46,176 bases of DNA. Origin: an uncultured Dorea sp. Lineage in GTDB: Bacteria > Bacillota > Clostridia > Lachnospirales > Lachnospiraceae. The stretch lies in the NCBI GenBank assembly GCA_947647815.1, contig CANSLW010000002.1, positions 1 through 46,176 of the forward strand. Reading direction: 5' to 3'. Positions 8,629 through 16,132 of this stretch are shown in pieces (position 1 is the first letter of the stretch; the number at the start of each line of letters is the position of its first letter). Under the pieces are notes generated by a model. The model searched no databases. It was not told the DNA's origin and saw nothing but the letters and a program-made list of their open reading frames with translations. The translations under genes and the position numbers were made by a program.

Positions 8629-9111
8629 ATGGAGAAAAAGATATCGGTCGGAATTGCTGATATGAAGATAACCAGACAGGAAGGTACATTGATCACCTAC
8701 GCACTTGGATCATGTATCGGAATATCTTTTTATGATCCAATGATCAAATTAGGTGCACTTCTTCATATCATGCTGCCAGAAAAAGGGAGAGGAAACGATA
8801 GCAATGTATTTAAATTCGCAGATTCCGGGATTCAGGAAACGCTTCGCAAGCTTGGCGCCTATGGCGCAGTGAAGAAGAGGCTTGTATGTAAGATTGCCGG
8901 AGGAGCCAAGATGTTCGAGATGAAAGGCGGGGGCGGTCTTGGGAATATCGGCGAGCGAAATGCCCAGAATGTTAAGAGAGTTCTGATGGCGGAAGGTTTA
9001 CGTGTTTCGGGTGAGGATACAGGCGCTAACTATGCCAGGACCATGCTGCTGGATGTGGCAACGGGAAAAGTGTATGTCCGTTCGGCGGGAAAACCGGAAC
9101 GCATGCTCTGA
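8629..9111 (+). CDS. cheD: Chemoreceptor glutamine deamidase CheD
   Basis: CheD (160 aa) deamidates glutamines of chemoreceptors and is regulated by CheC. The catalytic residues known from the Thermotoga protein are all present: Thr23 in LITYALGSC, Cys29 in the same LGSC motif, and His46 in LLHIMLP. A TTG at 8617 is in frame but lies directly against the AGGAG at 8612-8616; the ATG at 8629 has a longer than usual 12-base spacing but gives the normal family N-terminus. The start is 4 bases after the cheC stop. It acts in the cytoplasm on the two receptors encoded in this window and presumably others. Confidence 0.95.
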   Translation: MEKKISVGIADMKITRQEGTLITYALGSCIGISFYDPMIKLGALLHIMLPEKGRGNDSNVFKFADSGIQETLRKLGAYGAVKKRLVCKIAGGAKMFEMKGGGGLGNIGERNAQNVKRVLMAEGLRVSGEDTGANYARTMLLDVATGKVYVRSAGKPERML

Positions 9112-9170
9112 TCCCTTATTCTGAGTGGATATTACGTCGATAATATATACATAGAGTGTAAAGGAGTGAA

Positions 9171-10097
9171 ATGTGTATGGCTGATACAGAGATTTTATTG
9201 GAATCAGGAACAAATGAGATTGAGATTATGCAGTTTACCATCTTTGGTGAATTGTATGGAATCAATGTAGCAAAGGTACGGGAAATAATGATGGCGGATA
9301 AAGTAAAGCCGGTACCGCATTCCCATGATGCTGTTGAGGGGATCTTTAAACCAAGGGAGATTCTGTTAACAGTAATTAATCTTCCCAAATATCTGACCGG
9401 TGAGAGTGGGGAGAAGAACGACAGGGATCTGTTTATTATCACGAATTTCAATAAAATGCACATTGCATTCCGCGTGCATACTGTGGTTGGGATTAGCAGA
9501 ATTTCCTGGGAGAATATTCAGAAACCTGATAAGGCGCTTACCAATGGAGAAGACGGAGTGGCAACGGGTATAGCCCAGTGTGGCGGTCATCTTGTTACTA
9601 TTCTGGATTTTGAGAAGATTGTAGCGGAGATTGCGCCGGAGACAAGTATTCAGGTACATGATATTGATGCACTTGGAGAGAGAGTGCCAAGAGATCATCC
9701 GATCATACTTGCGGAAGATTCTATCCTGTTAACGAAGATGATTAAGGATTCTTTGTTCCGTGCAGGATACAGCAATCTTAAGAACTTCAATAACGGTAAA
9801 GAAGCGTGGGATTATCTGGAGAGTATCAGGAATGAACCTGATTTCTATAGAAGGGCGGCGTTGATGATTACGGATATTGAGATGCCGGAGATGGATGGAC
9901 ATCGTCTGACGAAGCTGGTGAAAGATGACGAGAAGATGCGGAAGATGCCGGTAATCATATTCTCATCTTTGATTAACGAAGAGATGCGCCGTAAAGGTAA
10001 GCAGCTGGGAGCAGATGAGCAGTTGTCGAAGCCGGAGATAGGCCGTCTGGTTGAGGTTATGGACGAATTATTAGACCGGAGGGAGATGGAAGGTTAG
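9171..10097 (+). CDS. cheV: Chemotaxis coupling protein CheV (CheW domain + receiver domain)
   Basis: CheV (308 aa from this start) couples chemoreceptors to CheA and carries a receiver domain for adaptation. The CheW-like domain covers about residues 18-165 (FTIFGELYGINVAKVREI, TVINLPKYL) and the receiver about 175-305, with the acidic pair in ILAEDS, the phosphoacceptor Asp235 in ITDIEMPEMDG, and the conserved Lys in SKPE. The frame starts ATG-TGT-ATG: AAGGAG at 9161-9166 lies 4 bases from the first ATG and 10 from the second (9177), so either could be used. Its TAG stop is immediately followed by the ATG of the next gene with no gap, a sign of coupled translation. Confidence 0.94.
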   Translation: MCMADTEILLESGTNEIEIMQFTIFGELYGINVAKVREIMMADKVKPVPHSHDAVEGIFKPREILLTVINLPKYLTGESGEKNDRDLFIITNFNKMHIAFRVHTVVGISRISWENIQKPDKALTNGEDGVATGIAQCGGHLVTILDFEKIVAEIAPETSIQVHDIDALGERVPRDHPIILAEDSILLTKMIKDSLFRAGYSNLKNFNNGKEAWDYLESIRNEPDFYRRAALMITDIEMPEMDGHRLTKLVKDDEKMRKMPVIIFSSLINEEMRRKGKQLGADEQLSKPEIGRLVEVMDELLDRREMEG

Positions 10098-11339
10098 ATG
10101 GATAATTGTGTTGTAAGACAAGCTATTAAGGATCAGCGGACAGATGAGATTATAGGATATGAGCTTTTGATCCAGGAAGACCAAAGCAGCTTGTACAATC
10201 CAAGTTCGGACAGTGTGGCGGCGAATACAGTGGTGTCTTTTTTATCAGAGAATTCAGATCGTATTTTCAAGCATAAGAAGACGTTTATGACTTTCACACC
10301 GACACTTTTATTCCGGAATACACCGAAGATTTTTGACAAGGATAAGATTGTTATCCAGATTGAAGACAATATAGTTGTTCATTCACTGGCTGCAATCCTG
10401 ATTAGTAAATACCGTGAAGATGGATATCATTTTGCGATTAATGACTTTCAGTTTACTCCGAAATACTTCAGTATGCTGGAGTATGTAGACTACATAAAGC
10501 TGGACATTTCAAATAAGATGGACAGAGATCAGATACGGTCTATTGCCAATGTAGTTGATATGGCACATGGTTTTCAGAAAGAATTTATTGCGACAGGTGT
10601 AAACAGTGAGGAAGTATACGAGCTGGCGAAAGAATTAAATGCGGATTATGTAGAAGGAAATTATATCTCTGGAGCAACAGTGACAAAAACCAGTAAGATG
10701 GATTTTATGCAGGGAAATCTTTATCAGCTTATTGTAGAGATTACGAAAGATGAACCGGATGTGGAGATTCTGGAGGAGACGATATCCAGAGATGCATCTC
10801 TGACTTATGCACTTCTTAAGATGGCGAATTCTGCATACTTTGCAGTACATCATGAGACTACTTCCGTGCGCCAGGCACTGGTTCGTGTGGGTATCAGCCA
10901 GCTGAAACAGTGGATTTATCTGCTGAGTTTTGAAGATAAAGAGAATTCTTCAGAAGAACTGCTAAAGACATCGTTCATGCGTGCTAATTTTGCATCTTCG
11001 CTTGTGAAGAAGCTTAAGAATTTTGAGATTAACAGTTCAGACGCATATCTTATGGGTATGTTCTCTACATTGGAATACATGATTGATGCACCGATTGCAG
11101 AGATTCTTGATGATATTCCTATTATAAATGAAGTAAAAGATGCCCTGATATCAGGAGAAGGCAAGGCAGGACGACTGTATGAGCTAATCCTTTGCTATGA
11201 GAAAGCAAATTGGAGCGAAATCAAGGTAATTGCTGAAGAACTGGGACTTAAGACGAATGAGATGGCACAGATTTATATGGATTCTGTAGAAGAAGTGAAT
11301 AATATCTGGGATAATGTAGTAGGTATGAATGAAGAGTAA
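10098..11339 (+). CDS. Degenerate EAL domain + HDOD domain signalling protein (YuxH/CdgJ type)
   Basis: Cytoplasmic two-domain protein (413 aa). The N-terminal half (about residues 1-200) is EAL-like: YELLIQ stands where EAL-x-R is expected, NDF where DDF is expected, and YIKLD and VEGNYIS correspond to the later strand motifs. The active-site Arg and first Asp are replaced, so phosphodiesterase activity is unlikely. The C-terminal half (about 205-400) is HDOD, with the typical pattern SRDASLTYALLKMANSAYF and VRQALVRVGISQLKQWIYLL. Such EAL-HDOD proteins often influence motility. Its ATG directly abuts the cheV stop, so it is probably made in a fixed ratio to CheV and works with chemotaxis or flagellar control. 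Whether it binds c-di-GMP cannot be read from the sequence. Confidence 0.88.
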   Translation: MDNCVVRQAIKDQRTDEIIGYELLIQEDQSSLYNPSSDSVAANTVVSFLSENSDRIFKHKKTFMTFTPTLLFRNTPKIFDKDKIVIQIEDNIVVHSLAAILISKYREDGYHFAINDFQFTPKYFSMLEYVDYIKLDISNKMDRDQIRSIANVVDMAHGFQKEFIATGVNSEEVYELAKELNADYVEGNYISGATVTKTSKMDFMQGNLYQLIVEITKDEPDVEILEETISRDASLTYALLKMANSAYFAVHHETTSVRQALVRVGISQLKQWIYLLSFEDKENSSEELLKTSFMRANFASSLVKKLKNFEINSSDAYLMGMFSTLEYMIDAPIAEILDDIPIINEVKDALISGEGKAGRLYELILCYEKANWSEIKVIAEELGLKTNEMAQIYMDSVEEVNNIWDNVVGMNEE

Positions 11340-11365
11340 GTGCATAATATTGGAGGTAGAGGCTT

Positions 11366-12118
11366 ATGATCGGCAGTATCTCAGGAGTTAGCCAGATGAT
11401 GGGAGTATCGGCAATCCATCCTTACGGAGGTACTTATCAATATATGGGATATGCACGAGTACAGGCAGCTTCACGGAACATGCCCAGACAGAGTACTGTG
11501 GAAGGCACGGGCATTACGGGAACGATAGCTTCGGCAATCTCAGGAACGAATGCAAAAACAGCAGCTCCGGCAGTGTCCGAAGTGGGAGGCGGTCATAGAA
11601 TTGGCGCGGTATGGGCAGGACGCGCAGCGAATACAGGGATGCCTGTGGAGCCGGTTACTCCAGTAGATCCGGTGCGTTCCAATGGCGCGAAAGGAATTGC
11701 TTCTGCGATTCCTTTCTTAAGGGCAGGAGCGGATCCGGCAGAGATGGCGGTTCGCATGAGGATGAAGACCGTTGATTCTTCTCAGGAATGTCAGACATGT
11801 AAGGAGAGAAAATATCAGGATGGTTCGGATGATGCAGGAGTTTCCTACCAGACTCCGACCCATATAGCGCCGGAGCAGGCGGCGTCGGCGGTGCGTGGCC
11901 ACGAGATGGAGCATGTTGTACGGGAACAGGCGGCTGCCAAGCGTGAAGACAGGCGTGTAGTCAGCCAGTCAGTAACCATGCATACGGCAATCTGCCCGGA
12001 ATGTGGCAGGGTTTATGTGTCTGGAGGTACAACGAGGACAACGACGGCATCCGATTCACAGCCAGAAGAGCTCACTACGGCACAGAAGCCGGATGACGGA
12101 TATTCCGCTGCGGCATAG
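11366..12118 (+). CDS. Putative zinc-binding HExxH protein, resembles SprA-related family
   Basis: I do not recognise a named orthologue. The protein (250 aa) has a Gly/Ala/Ser/Thr-rich, poorly structured first half (residues 1-135) without a signal peptide or membrane segment, then a compact region with CQTC (Cys142, Cys145), HEMEH (His179-Glu180-x-x-His183), and CPECG (Cys210, Cys213), followed by YVSGGTTRT and a Thr/Ser-rich tail. The run VRGHEMEHV, followed by V-x-Q and YVSGG, resembles the SprA-related HExxH family (VRxHExAH then a GG strand). This suggests a zinc site, a structural Cys4 zinc site or both; protease activity is only a possibility. It sits between the EAL-HDOD gene and a chemoreceptor, with its own GGAGGT ribosome site. 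Confidence 0.6.
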   Translation: MIGSISGVSQMMGVSAIHPYGGTYQYMGYARVQAASRNMPRQSTVEGTGITGTIASAISGTNAKTAAPAVSEVGGGHRIGAVWAGRAANTGMPVEPVTPVDPVRSNGAKGIASAIPFLRAGADPAEMAVRMRMKTVDSSQECQTCKERKYQDGSDDAGVSYQTPTHIAPEQAASAVRGHEMEHVVREQAAAKREDRRVVSQSVTMHTAICPECGRVYVSGGTTRTTTASDSQPEELTTAQKPDDGYSAAA

Positions 12119-12124
12119 ACGAGG

Positions 12125-12171
12125 CTGGTTATAAAAGAGATTGTATGCAACAGGTGAGTGTTATAAACCAG
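12125..12171 (+). other. Imperfect inverted repeat in the leader of the first chemoreceptor gene
   Basis: CTGGTTATAA at 12125-12134 is repeated in reverse complement, with one extra A, at 12161-12171. In RNA it would form a hairpin with a loop of about 26 bases, upstream of the chemoreceptor ribosome site. There is no T-run, so it is not a usual terminator. A processing or regulatory role is speculation. Confidence 0.35.
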
Positions 12172-12235
12172 ATTCAGGGACACAAATTAAAGAGAATAAT
12201 ACAGATAAGAACAATGTGAAGAGAGAGGTATGTCC

Positions 12236-13885
12236 ATGCGGAAAAGTATAAATAAGATGGTTGGGATTCGGGTTGCTACGACCGTTGCTGCAGTACTTAT
12301 ATATAGTTTTGCAGTTACAGCGAATATTTTTGCAATCAAAGATACGCAGAAATCCAGTATTGAGGCGGCTGCTCTGTTGGATACAATTGAGAAGGCGGAA
12401 GTAGCACATTATAAATGGTCCAGCGGCTTGAGTAACGCCCTGTATGCGGAGAAAGAATTTACCGGAAGCATAGACCCGACTACCTGTGTGCTTGGGCAGT
12501 GGGTGTACGGTGAGATAGATACAGACGATGAGAAGGTACTTGCATTAAGGGATGAAATAGAACCTTTGCATAAGGAACTACATGAGTCTGCAAGCTATGT
12601 TCTGGAGATGATGAAAACAGATTCCCAGGGAGCGCAGGCTTATTATCAGAATACAATCCAGGCGAATCTGACTACGCTGGTAGGAATGCTGGATCAGGTA
12701 GTAGAAGAAGGAACGGCGCTTAAGAGTGCCAGTGATGCGAGTATGACACGTACACTCCATATTGTACAGATTGTGTCAGGAATCTGTTTTTTCCTTGCGC
12801 TTATATTCCTTATAAGCCTGGTTCAGTATGTACTCAGACAGATTGTAAAACCTATGATCTATATTAGTAATAAGGTACAGCCGCTTCAGGAAGGGAAGCT
12901 TGAACTGGAGCTGGATTATGAAGCAAACAATGAGTTGGGAGATCTTGCAAGGATTATAGAGAATTCGATGGAAGTAATTGAAGGTTATGTGAATGACATT
13001 AACCGTATCATGGCACAGTTTGCGAAAGGCGACTTCAATGTCAGTACTTCAACGACATATATAGGTGATTTCCAGTCTATTGAAAGAGCGATTGACAGCT
13101 TTACAGCGACGATGTCATCTGCACTTGGCAGTATCGGCACTGCAGAGCGTCAGATTTCCGGCAATGCAGACCAGTTATCCAGCGGAGCACAGTCACTGGC
13201 ACAGGGCGCAACGGAGCAGGCAAGCGCAGTTGAGCAGCTCTATGCTACATTGGATGAATTGTCGAAGACAGCGGCAAGAAATGTAGAGATGGCAAATGAG
13301 GCTCAGGATAATGCACGTCTGACTGGCGAGCAGGTTAGTGTCAGCAGCCATCAGATGGAAGAGATGGTTGCGGCCATGAAAGATATTACGCAGGCATCCC
13401 ATAAGATAAATGAGATTATTGCAACGATTGAGAATATAGCATTCCAGACCAATATTCTTGCTTTGAATGCAGCGGTAGAAGCGGCGCGCGCAGGTTCTGC
13501 AGGAAAAGGATTCGCTGTAGTTGCAGATGAAGTGCGCAGCTTAGCGGCACAGTCGGATGAAGCGGCTAAAGAGACGAAAGTATTGATTGAAGATTCTGTT
13601 CAGGCAACAGAGAGGGGAAGCGGTATTGTAGACGAAGTTTCTCATACTTTGCAGAAGACGCTGGGGCTTGTGACGAAATCCAACAATGCGATTGGCTCTA
13701 TTGCACAGGCGATCAATGGCGAGGCGGAATCCATCAAGCAGGTAACAGATGGAATCGGGCAGATTGCTGAAGTTGTCCAGACTAACTCGGCAAGCAGTCA
13801 GGAATCAGCGGCAGTCAGTGAGGAACTCTTCTCACAGGTAAAATTACTGCGTGAAGAAACCGGAAGATTTCAACTTAAGAAATAA
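12236..13885 (+). CDS. Methyl-accepting chemotaxis protein with CZB-like extracytoplasmic sensor domain
   Basis: Transmembrane chemoreceptor (549 aa). Membrane segments lie at about residues 11-33 and 175-199, followed by HAMP (about 200-252), a second HAMP-like connector with FAKGDFNVS, and the signalling hairpin with [20 protein letters not shown]. The domain outside the membrane contains His58-x-x-Trp61, Cys84-VLGQ-Trp89, His112 and His116, the pattern of the chemoreceptor zinc-binding (CZB) domain (three His and one Cys). CZB is best known as a cytoplasmic module, so its place here is notable. The frame has ATG at 12230 and 12236; GAGG at 12225-12228 gives 7 bases spacing to the second, which I chose. 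It has no obvious sigma-28 promoter and may be read from the operon. Confidence 0.93.
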   Translation: MRKSINKMVGIRVATTVAAVLIYSFAVTANIFAIKDTQKSSIEAAALLDTIEKAEVAHYKWSSGLSNALYAEKEFTGSIDPTTCVLGQWVYGEIDTDDEKVLALRDEIEPLHKELHESASYVLEMMKTDSQGAQAYYQNTIQANLTTLVGMLDQVVEEGTALKSASDASMTRTLHIVQIVSGICFFLALIFLISLVQYVLRQIVKPMIYISNKVQPLQEGKLELELDYEANNELGDLARIIENSMEVIEGYVNDINRIMAQFAKGDFNVSTSTTYIGDFQSIERAIDSFTATMSSALGSIGTAERQISGNADQLSSGAQSLAQGATEQASAVEQLYATLDELSKTAARNVEMANEAQDNARLTGEQVSVSSHQMEEMVAAMKDITQASHKINEIIATIENIAFQTNILALNAAVEAARAGSAGKGFAVVADEVRSLAAQSDEAAKETKVLIEDSVQATERGSGIVDEVSHTLQKTLGLVTKSNNAIGSIAQAINGEAESIKQVTDGIGQIAEVVQTNSASSQESAAVSEELFSQVKLLREETGRFQLKK

Positions 13886-13888
13886 TTT

Positions 13889-14075
13889 ATGATACCAGGG
13901 TCAAAAGGTCATGCGTTTCATGCTTGCATGAAAAAGCATGACTTTGGGACCCGTAAAAACATGAAAAAGTAGCCCGATTAGGGCGGATTTTGAATGTTTT
14001 TAGGATTGTGAGAGCACAAAGTGCGGAACAATCCGTAGTATCATGGGGTCAAAATACCTTTTGCCCCAACATCAT
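13889..14075. repeat. 187-bp multi-hairpin palindromic element
   Basis: The element starts ATGAT and ends ATCAT, and its outer 20 bases are imperfectly complementary (left side AGGGTCAAAAGGT, right side ACCTTTTGCCCC). Inside are three foldable units. At 13898-13952 a long stem (GGGTC...GACCC) encloses a perfect 8-bp stem TTTCATGC/GCATGAAA. At 14003-14034 GGATTGT/ACAATCC encloses GCAC-AAA-GTGC. At 14044-14068 GGGGTCAAAA pairs with TTTTGCCCC. It codes for nothing. The layout looks like a dispersed REP/MITE-like element or a structured RNA; only a genome-wide search can tell which. Confidence 0.55.
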
Positions 14076-14091
14076 AATTTATATATTTAAG

Positions 14092-14127
14092 AAAAGATGC
14101 AGTTCTATGAAGAACTGCATCTTTTTT
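14092..14127. terminator. Bidirectional rho-independent terminator
   Basis: GATGCAGTTC at 14096-14105 pairs perfectly with GAACTGCATC at 14112-14121 around a short loop, flanked by A4 on the left and T6 on the right. It therefore works on both strands. It separates the + strand chemoreceptor gene from the convergent - strand ComFB-domain gene ending at 14165. Confidence 0.9.
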
Positions 14128-14164
14128 ATAGTGCATATTGAGCGTTATTAATATGCAAAGAATA

Positions 14165-15109
14165 TTAATGGCGTGGATTATCCTTTACAGTCATACATGC
14201 TTTGGTAGCCTCTACCGTGACGTCAGAAATTAATCTGTTTGTATAGTAACTTACAAGTGGATCTACGGCAGCAGGTGTTGTAACAATATATTTAGGCAGA
14301 AGACCATTCATGGTAAGTGCGATTGTGTCGGCCTTACAGCGTTCGCAGGTGCAGACATCAAACTGGCGCATAAAATAGATAATCTTGTCTTTGACAATTT
14401 CCTCCATAATATTCAGATAGACAAAGTCCGGTTCTGGTTCCGGAGTGGACTCTGGTTCCAGAGTGAGTTGGGGTTCGGGCTGTGGTTCGGAAACAGGTTC
14501 CACTGTCTGTGTGGGCTCTGCTGCGTTTGCGGATTCAGCCTCCAGAGCAGGTTCCAGTTCCGGAGTGGGTTCCGTTAAAGAAACGGGTTCTGGTTCCGGA
14601 GTGGGTTCCGTTAAAGAAATGGGTTCCGGTTCTGGAGTGGATTCGGCTGCTGCTTCCTGAGCTGGTTGGGTAATAACTGCCGCGTCTGACGGAAATTCTG
14701 ATATAGGTTCAGACTCTGAGTCCGGGTCAGAAGGAATTTCCACAGTTGGCTTTGTCTCGGATGCCGCATCTGCAGATGCCTGAAGCTGTGCCTCGAATTT
14801 ATCAGATAATTCCTTTTGTATTAATTCGGCAACCGGATCTGTACCTGTTGTGTCGATAACAGATATATTCTGTGTCGGTGTAGTGGGATTTACCGGCGTT
14901 GGTTCAGAGTTGCTTTTTGTTTCATTTTTTGTTGATTGAGCATCAACGGATTCGGCTTCATCTTTAGATAATTGAGATGATGCTGTAGCCGCTGATGCTG
15001 AAGATTCTTCATTTGCTGCAGTCTCATCTGCTGTATTCTGAGAATCATGTCCTGCGAGCAGATTCAATACGTGTGCAGTTTTATTGCTTTTTCTTGCCAT
15101 TTTTGTCAT
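14165..15109 (-). CDS. ComFB-domain protein with basic N-terminus and Pro/Glu repeat linker; probable ParA partner
   Basis: This 314-aa protein has three parts. Residues 1-20 (MTKMARKSNKTAHVLNLLAG) are basic and then amphipathic, similar in character to the ATPase-stimulating N-termini of ParA partner proteins. Residues about 22-228 are low complexity, rich in Ser/Ala, then Pro/Glu, including a 12-residue tandem repeat (EPTPEPEPxSLT). The last 85 residues are a ComFB (late competence) domain: LNIMEEIVKDKI, CTCERCKAD, IALTMNGLLPKYIVTT. The first ATG shares its A with the parA stop (TAATG), with AAGGAGG just upstream inside parA; a second ATG at 15100 is possible. ComFB proteins have recently been described as cyclic dinucleotide receptors in other bacteria; this is family knowledge, not visible here. 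Confidence 0.8.
   Translation of the reverse strand: MTKMARKSNKTAHVLNLLAGHDSQNTADETAANEESSASAATASSQLSKDEAESVDAQSTKNETKSNSEPTPVNPTTPTQNISVIDTTGTDPVAELIQKELSDKFEAQLQASADAASETKPTVEIPSDPDSESEPISEFPSDAAVITQPAQEAAAESTPEPEPISLTEPTPEPEPVSLTEPTPELEPALEAESANAAEPTQTVEPVSEPQPEPQLTLEPESTPEPEPDFVYLNIMEEIVKDKIIYFMRQFDVCTCERCKADTIALTMNGLLPKYIVTTPAAVDPLVSYYTNRLISDVTVEATKACMTVKDNPRH
14557..14628. repeat. Two tandem 36-bp repeats in the Pro/Glu linker
   Basis: Two adjacent 36-bp units, 14557-14592 and 14593-14628, differ at only a couple of positions; a partial third unit follows. Each codes on the - strand for a 12-residue piece of the form EPTPEPEPxSLT. The unit length is a multiple of three, so copy number changes would alter linker length without shifting the frame. 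Confidence 0.85.
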
Positions 15110-15900
15110 TACCTCCTTAATGTTGCCTGAAGGAAGCCTTCAACACGATTTACAACTTCCTTAACAAAAGTCTTATAGTCTAATGACGGTTTTGCATGAG
15201 GTGCATGGTCAAATACACTAAGCCCATGTGCCGGCGCTTCTGCTACGGTGACGCTGGTACGTATCTGGACATCGAACACGTGAGTACCCATCTGAGAAGC
15301 AATATTATCCGCCATCTCCTTTACTTCACGGGCAAGCAGTGTCCGTGGGTTGAATTTAGTCAGGATAATTCCCAGTATATTCAGGCTGGGATTAACACTC
15401 TGGCGGACGGAATCAACGGTCTCTTTTAATTGAGAAACACCTAATAGGCTTAAGATCTCAGGCGCCATCGGTATAATCAGATGATCGGACGTCGCATAGG
15501 CGTTTACTGTAAGGATATTAAGGGCAGGCGGGGTATCGATAATAATATAGTCGTAATTATCTTTGACAGGAGCCAGTGCATTTTTTAAAAGGATATCCCT
15601 GTCGGAAGAAGTAAATTCGAGTTCTGCGCTGCTCAGTAAGATATTCGAAGTAATAATGTCGCAGTAATCTGTCTGCTGGATTGCATCCTGGATAGGAACC
15701 TGACCTTTCAATACATCATATATCGTGGAACATTCTTCAATATCGAGCCCAAGACTGAACCCGAGACTTCCCTGTGGGTCCAGATCAATTGCCAGTACCT
15801 TTTTATGATAAAAAGAGCTTAATCCTGCGGCCAGAGCGCTGGATGTTGTTGTCTTGCCTACGCCGCCTTTCTGGTTTGTCAGTGCGATAATAGTAGCCAA
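15109..15900 (-). CDS. ParA/Soj-family ATPase
   Basis: ParA-type ATPase (263 aa, full length). The deviant Walker A motif is QKGGVGKTT at residues 10-18 (signature Lys11, catalytic Lys16), followed by LAIDLDPQGSLGFSLG and the Walker B strand DYIIIDTPPALN. There is no N-terminal DNA-binding extension, so it is of the short Soj/MipZ-like kind. GGAGG lies 7 bases before the ATG. There is no parB next to it; the only gene in the operon is the ComFB-domain protein, whose ATG overlaps the parA stop. The location inside a flagellar cluster, opposite to fliD, suggests positioning of a motility, chemotaxis or other protein cargo rather than DNA partition. FlhG/MinD is less likely because the Soj-type DPQG motif and the lack of a C-terminal amphipathic helix argue against it. 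Confidence 0.92.
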   Translation of the reverse strand: MATIIALTNQKGGVGKTTTSSALAAGLSSFYHKKVLAIDLDPQGSLGFSLGLDIEECSTIYDVLKGQVPIQDAIQQTDYCDIITSNILLSSAELEFTSSDRDILLKNALAPVKDNYDYIIIDTPPALNILTVNAYATSDHLIIPMAPEILSLLGVSQLKETVDSVRQSVNPSLNILGIILTKFNPRTLLAREVKEMADNIASQMGTHVFDVQIRTSVTVAEAPAHGLSVFDHAPHAKPSLDYKTFVKEVVNRVEGFLQATLRR

Positions 15901-16132
15901 AATAATTCCTCCATTCGTAATTAAAACTTGTTCTAACTATTATTTAAAGTATACTATATGCCGATAAATAAGTACAGAATAAATTTGAATTTGTGAAATT
16001 GCGGTTTGTTATGCGTCAGGGTTCGTCGAATGTTTGTATTGTTATCCACAATACAGGAACATTACCATGCGGACTTTTGCTATTACGCCGTATGATCAAT
16101 AAGCAGTAAGACGAAGAAAAGGAGAGATTGAT
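15901..16132. promoter_or_regulatory. Divergent promoter region between parA and fliD
   Basis: An AT-rich 232-base gap separates the two start codons. On the + strand there is TTGTTC, 16 bases, then TATACT (15951 region), a plausible sigma-A site. Just after it lies GCCGATAA at 15960-15967, an exact match to the sigma-28 -10 element; the TAAA at 15945-15948 is only 11 bases before it, where 15 is expected, so the -35 is poor. The palindromic AGTATACT could also serve the - strand parA. I see nothing else in the rest of the gap. Confidence 0.45.

Noticed and set aside
9136..9143. GTCGATAA before cheV as a sigma-28 -10 element
   Set aside because: One mismatch in the core, no TAAA at the right distance, and cheV is well placed for read-through; too weak to list.
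14445..14673. Two + strand open frames opposite the Pro/Glu linker
   Set aside because: They are produced by the repetitive Pro/Glu codons on the other strand, lack ribosome sites and show low-complexity sequence.
15109..15900. ParA as part of a plasmid or integrated mobile element
   Set aside because: There is no parB, replication gene, integrase or transposase, and both flanks are flagellar genes in normal order.
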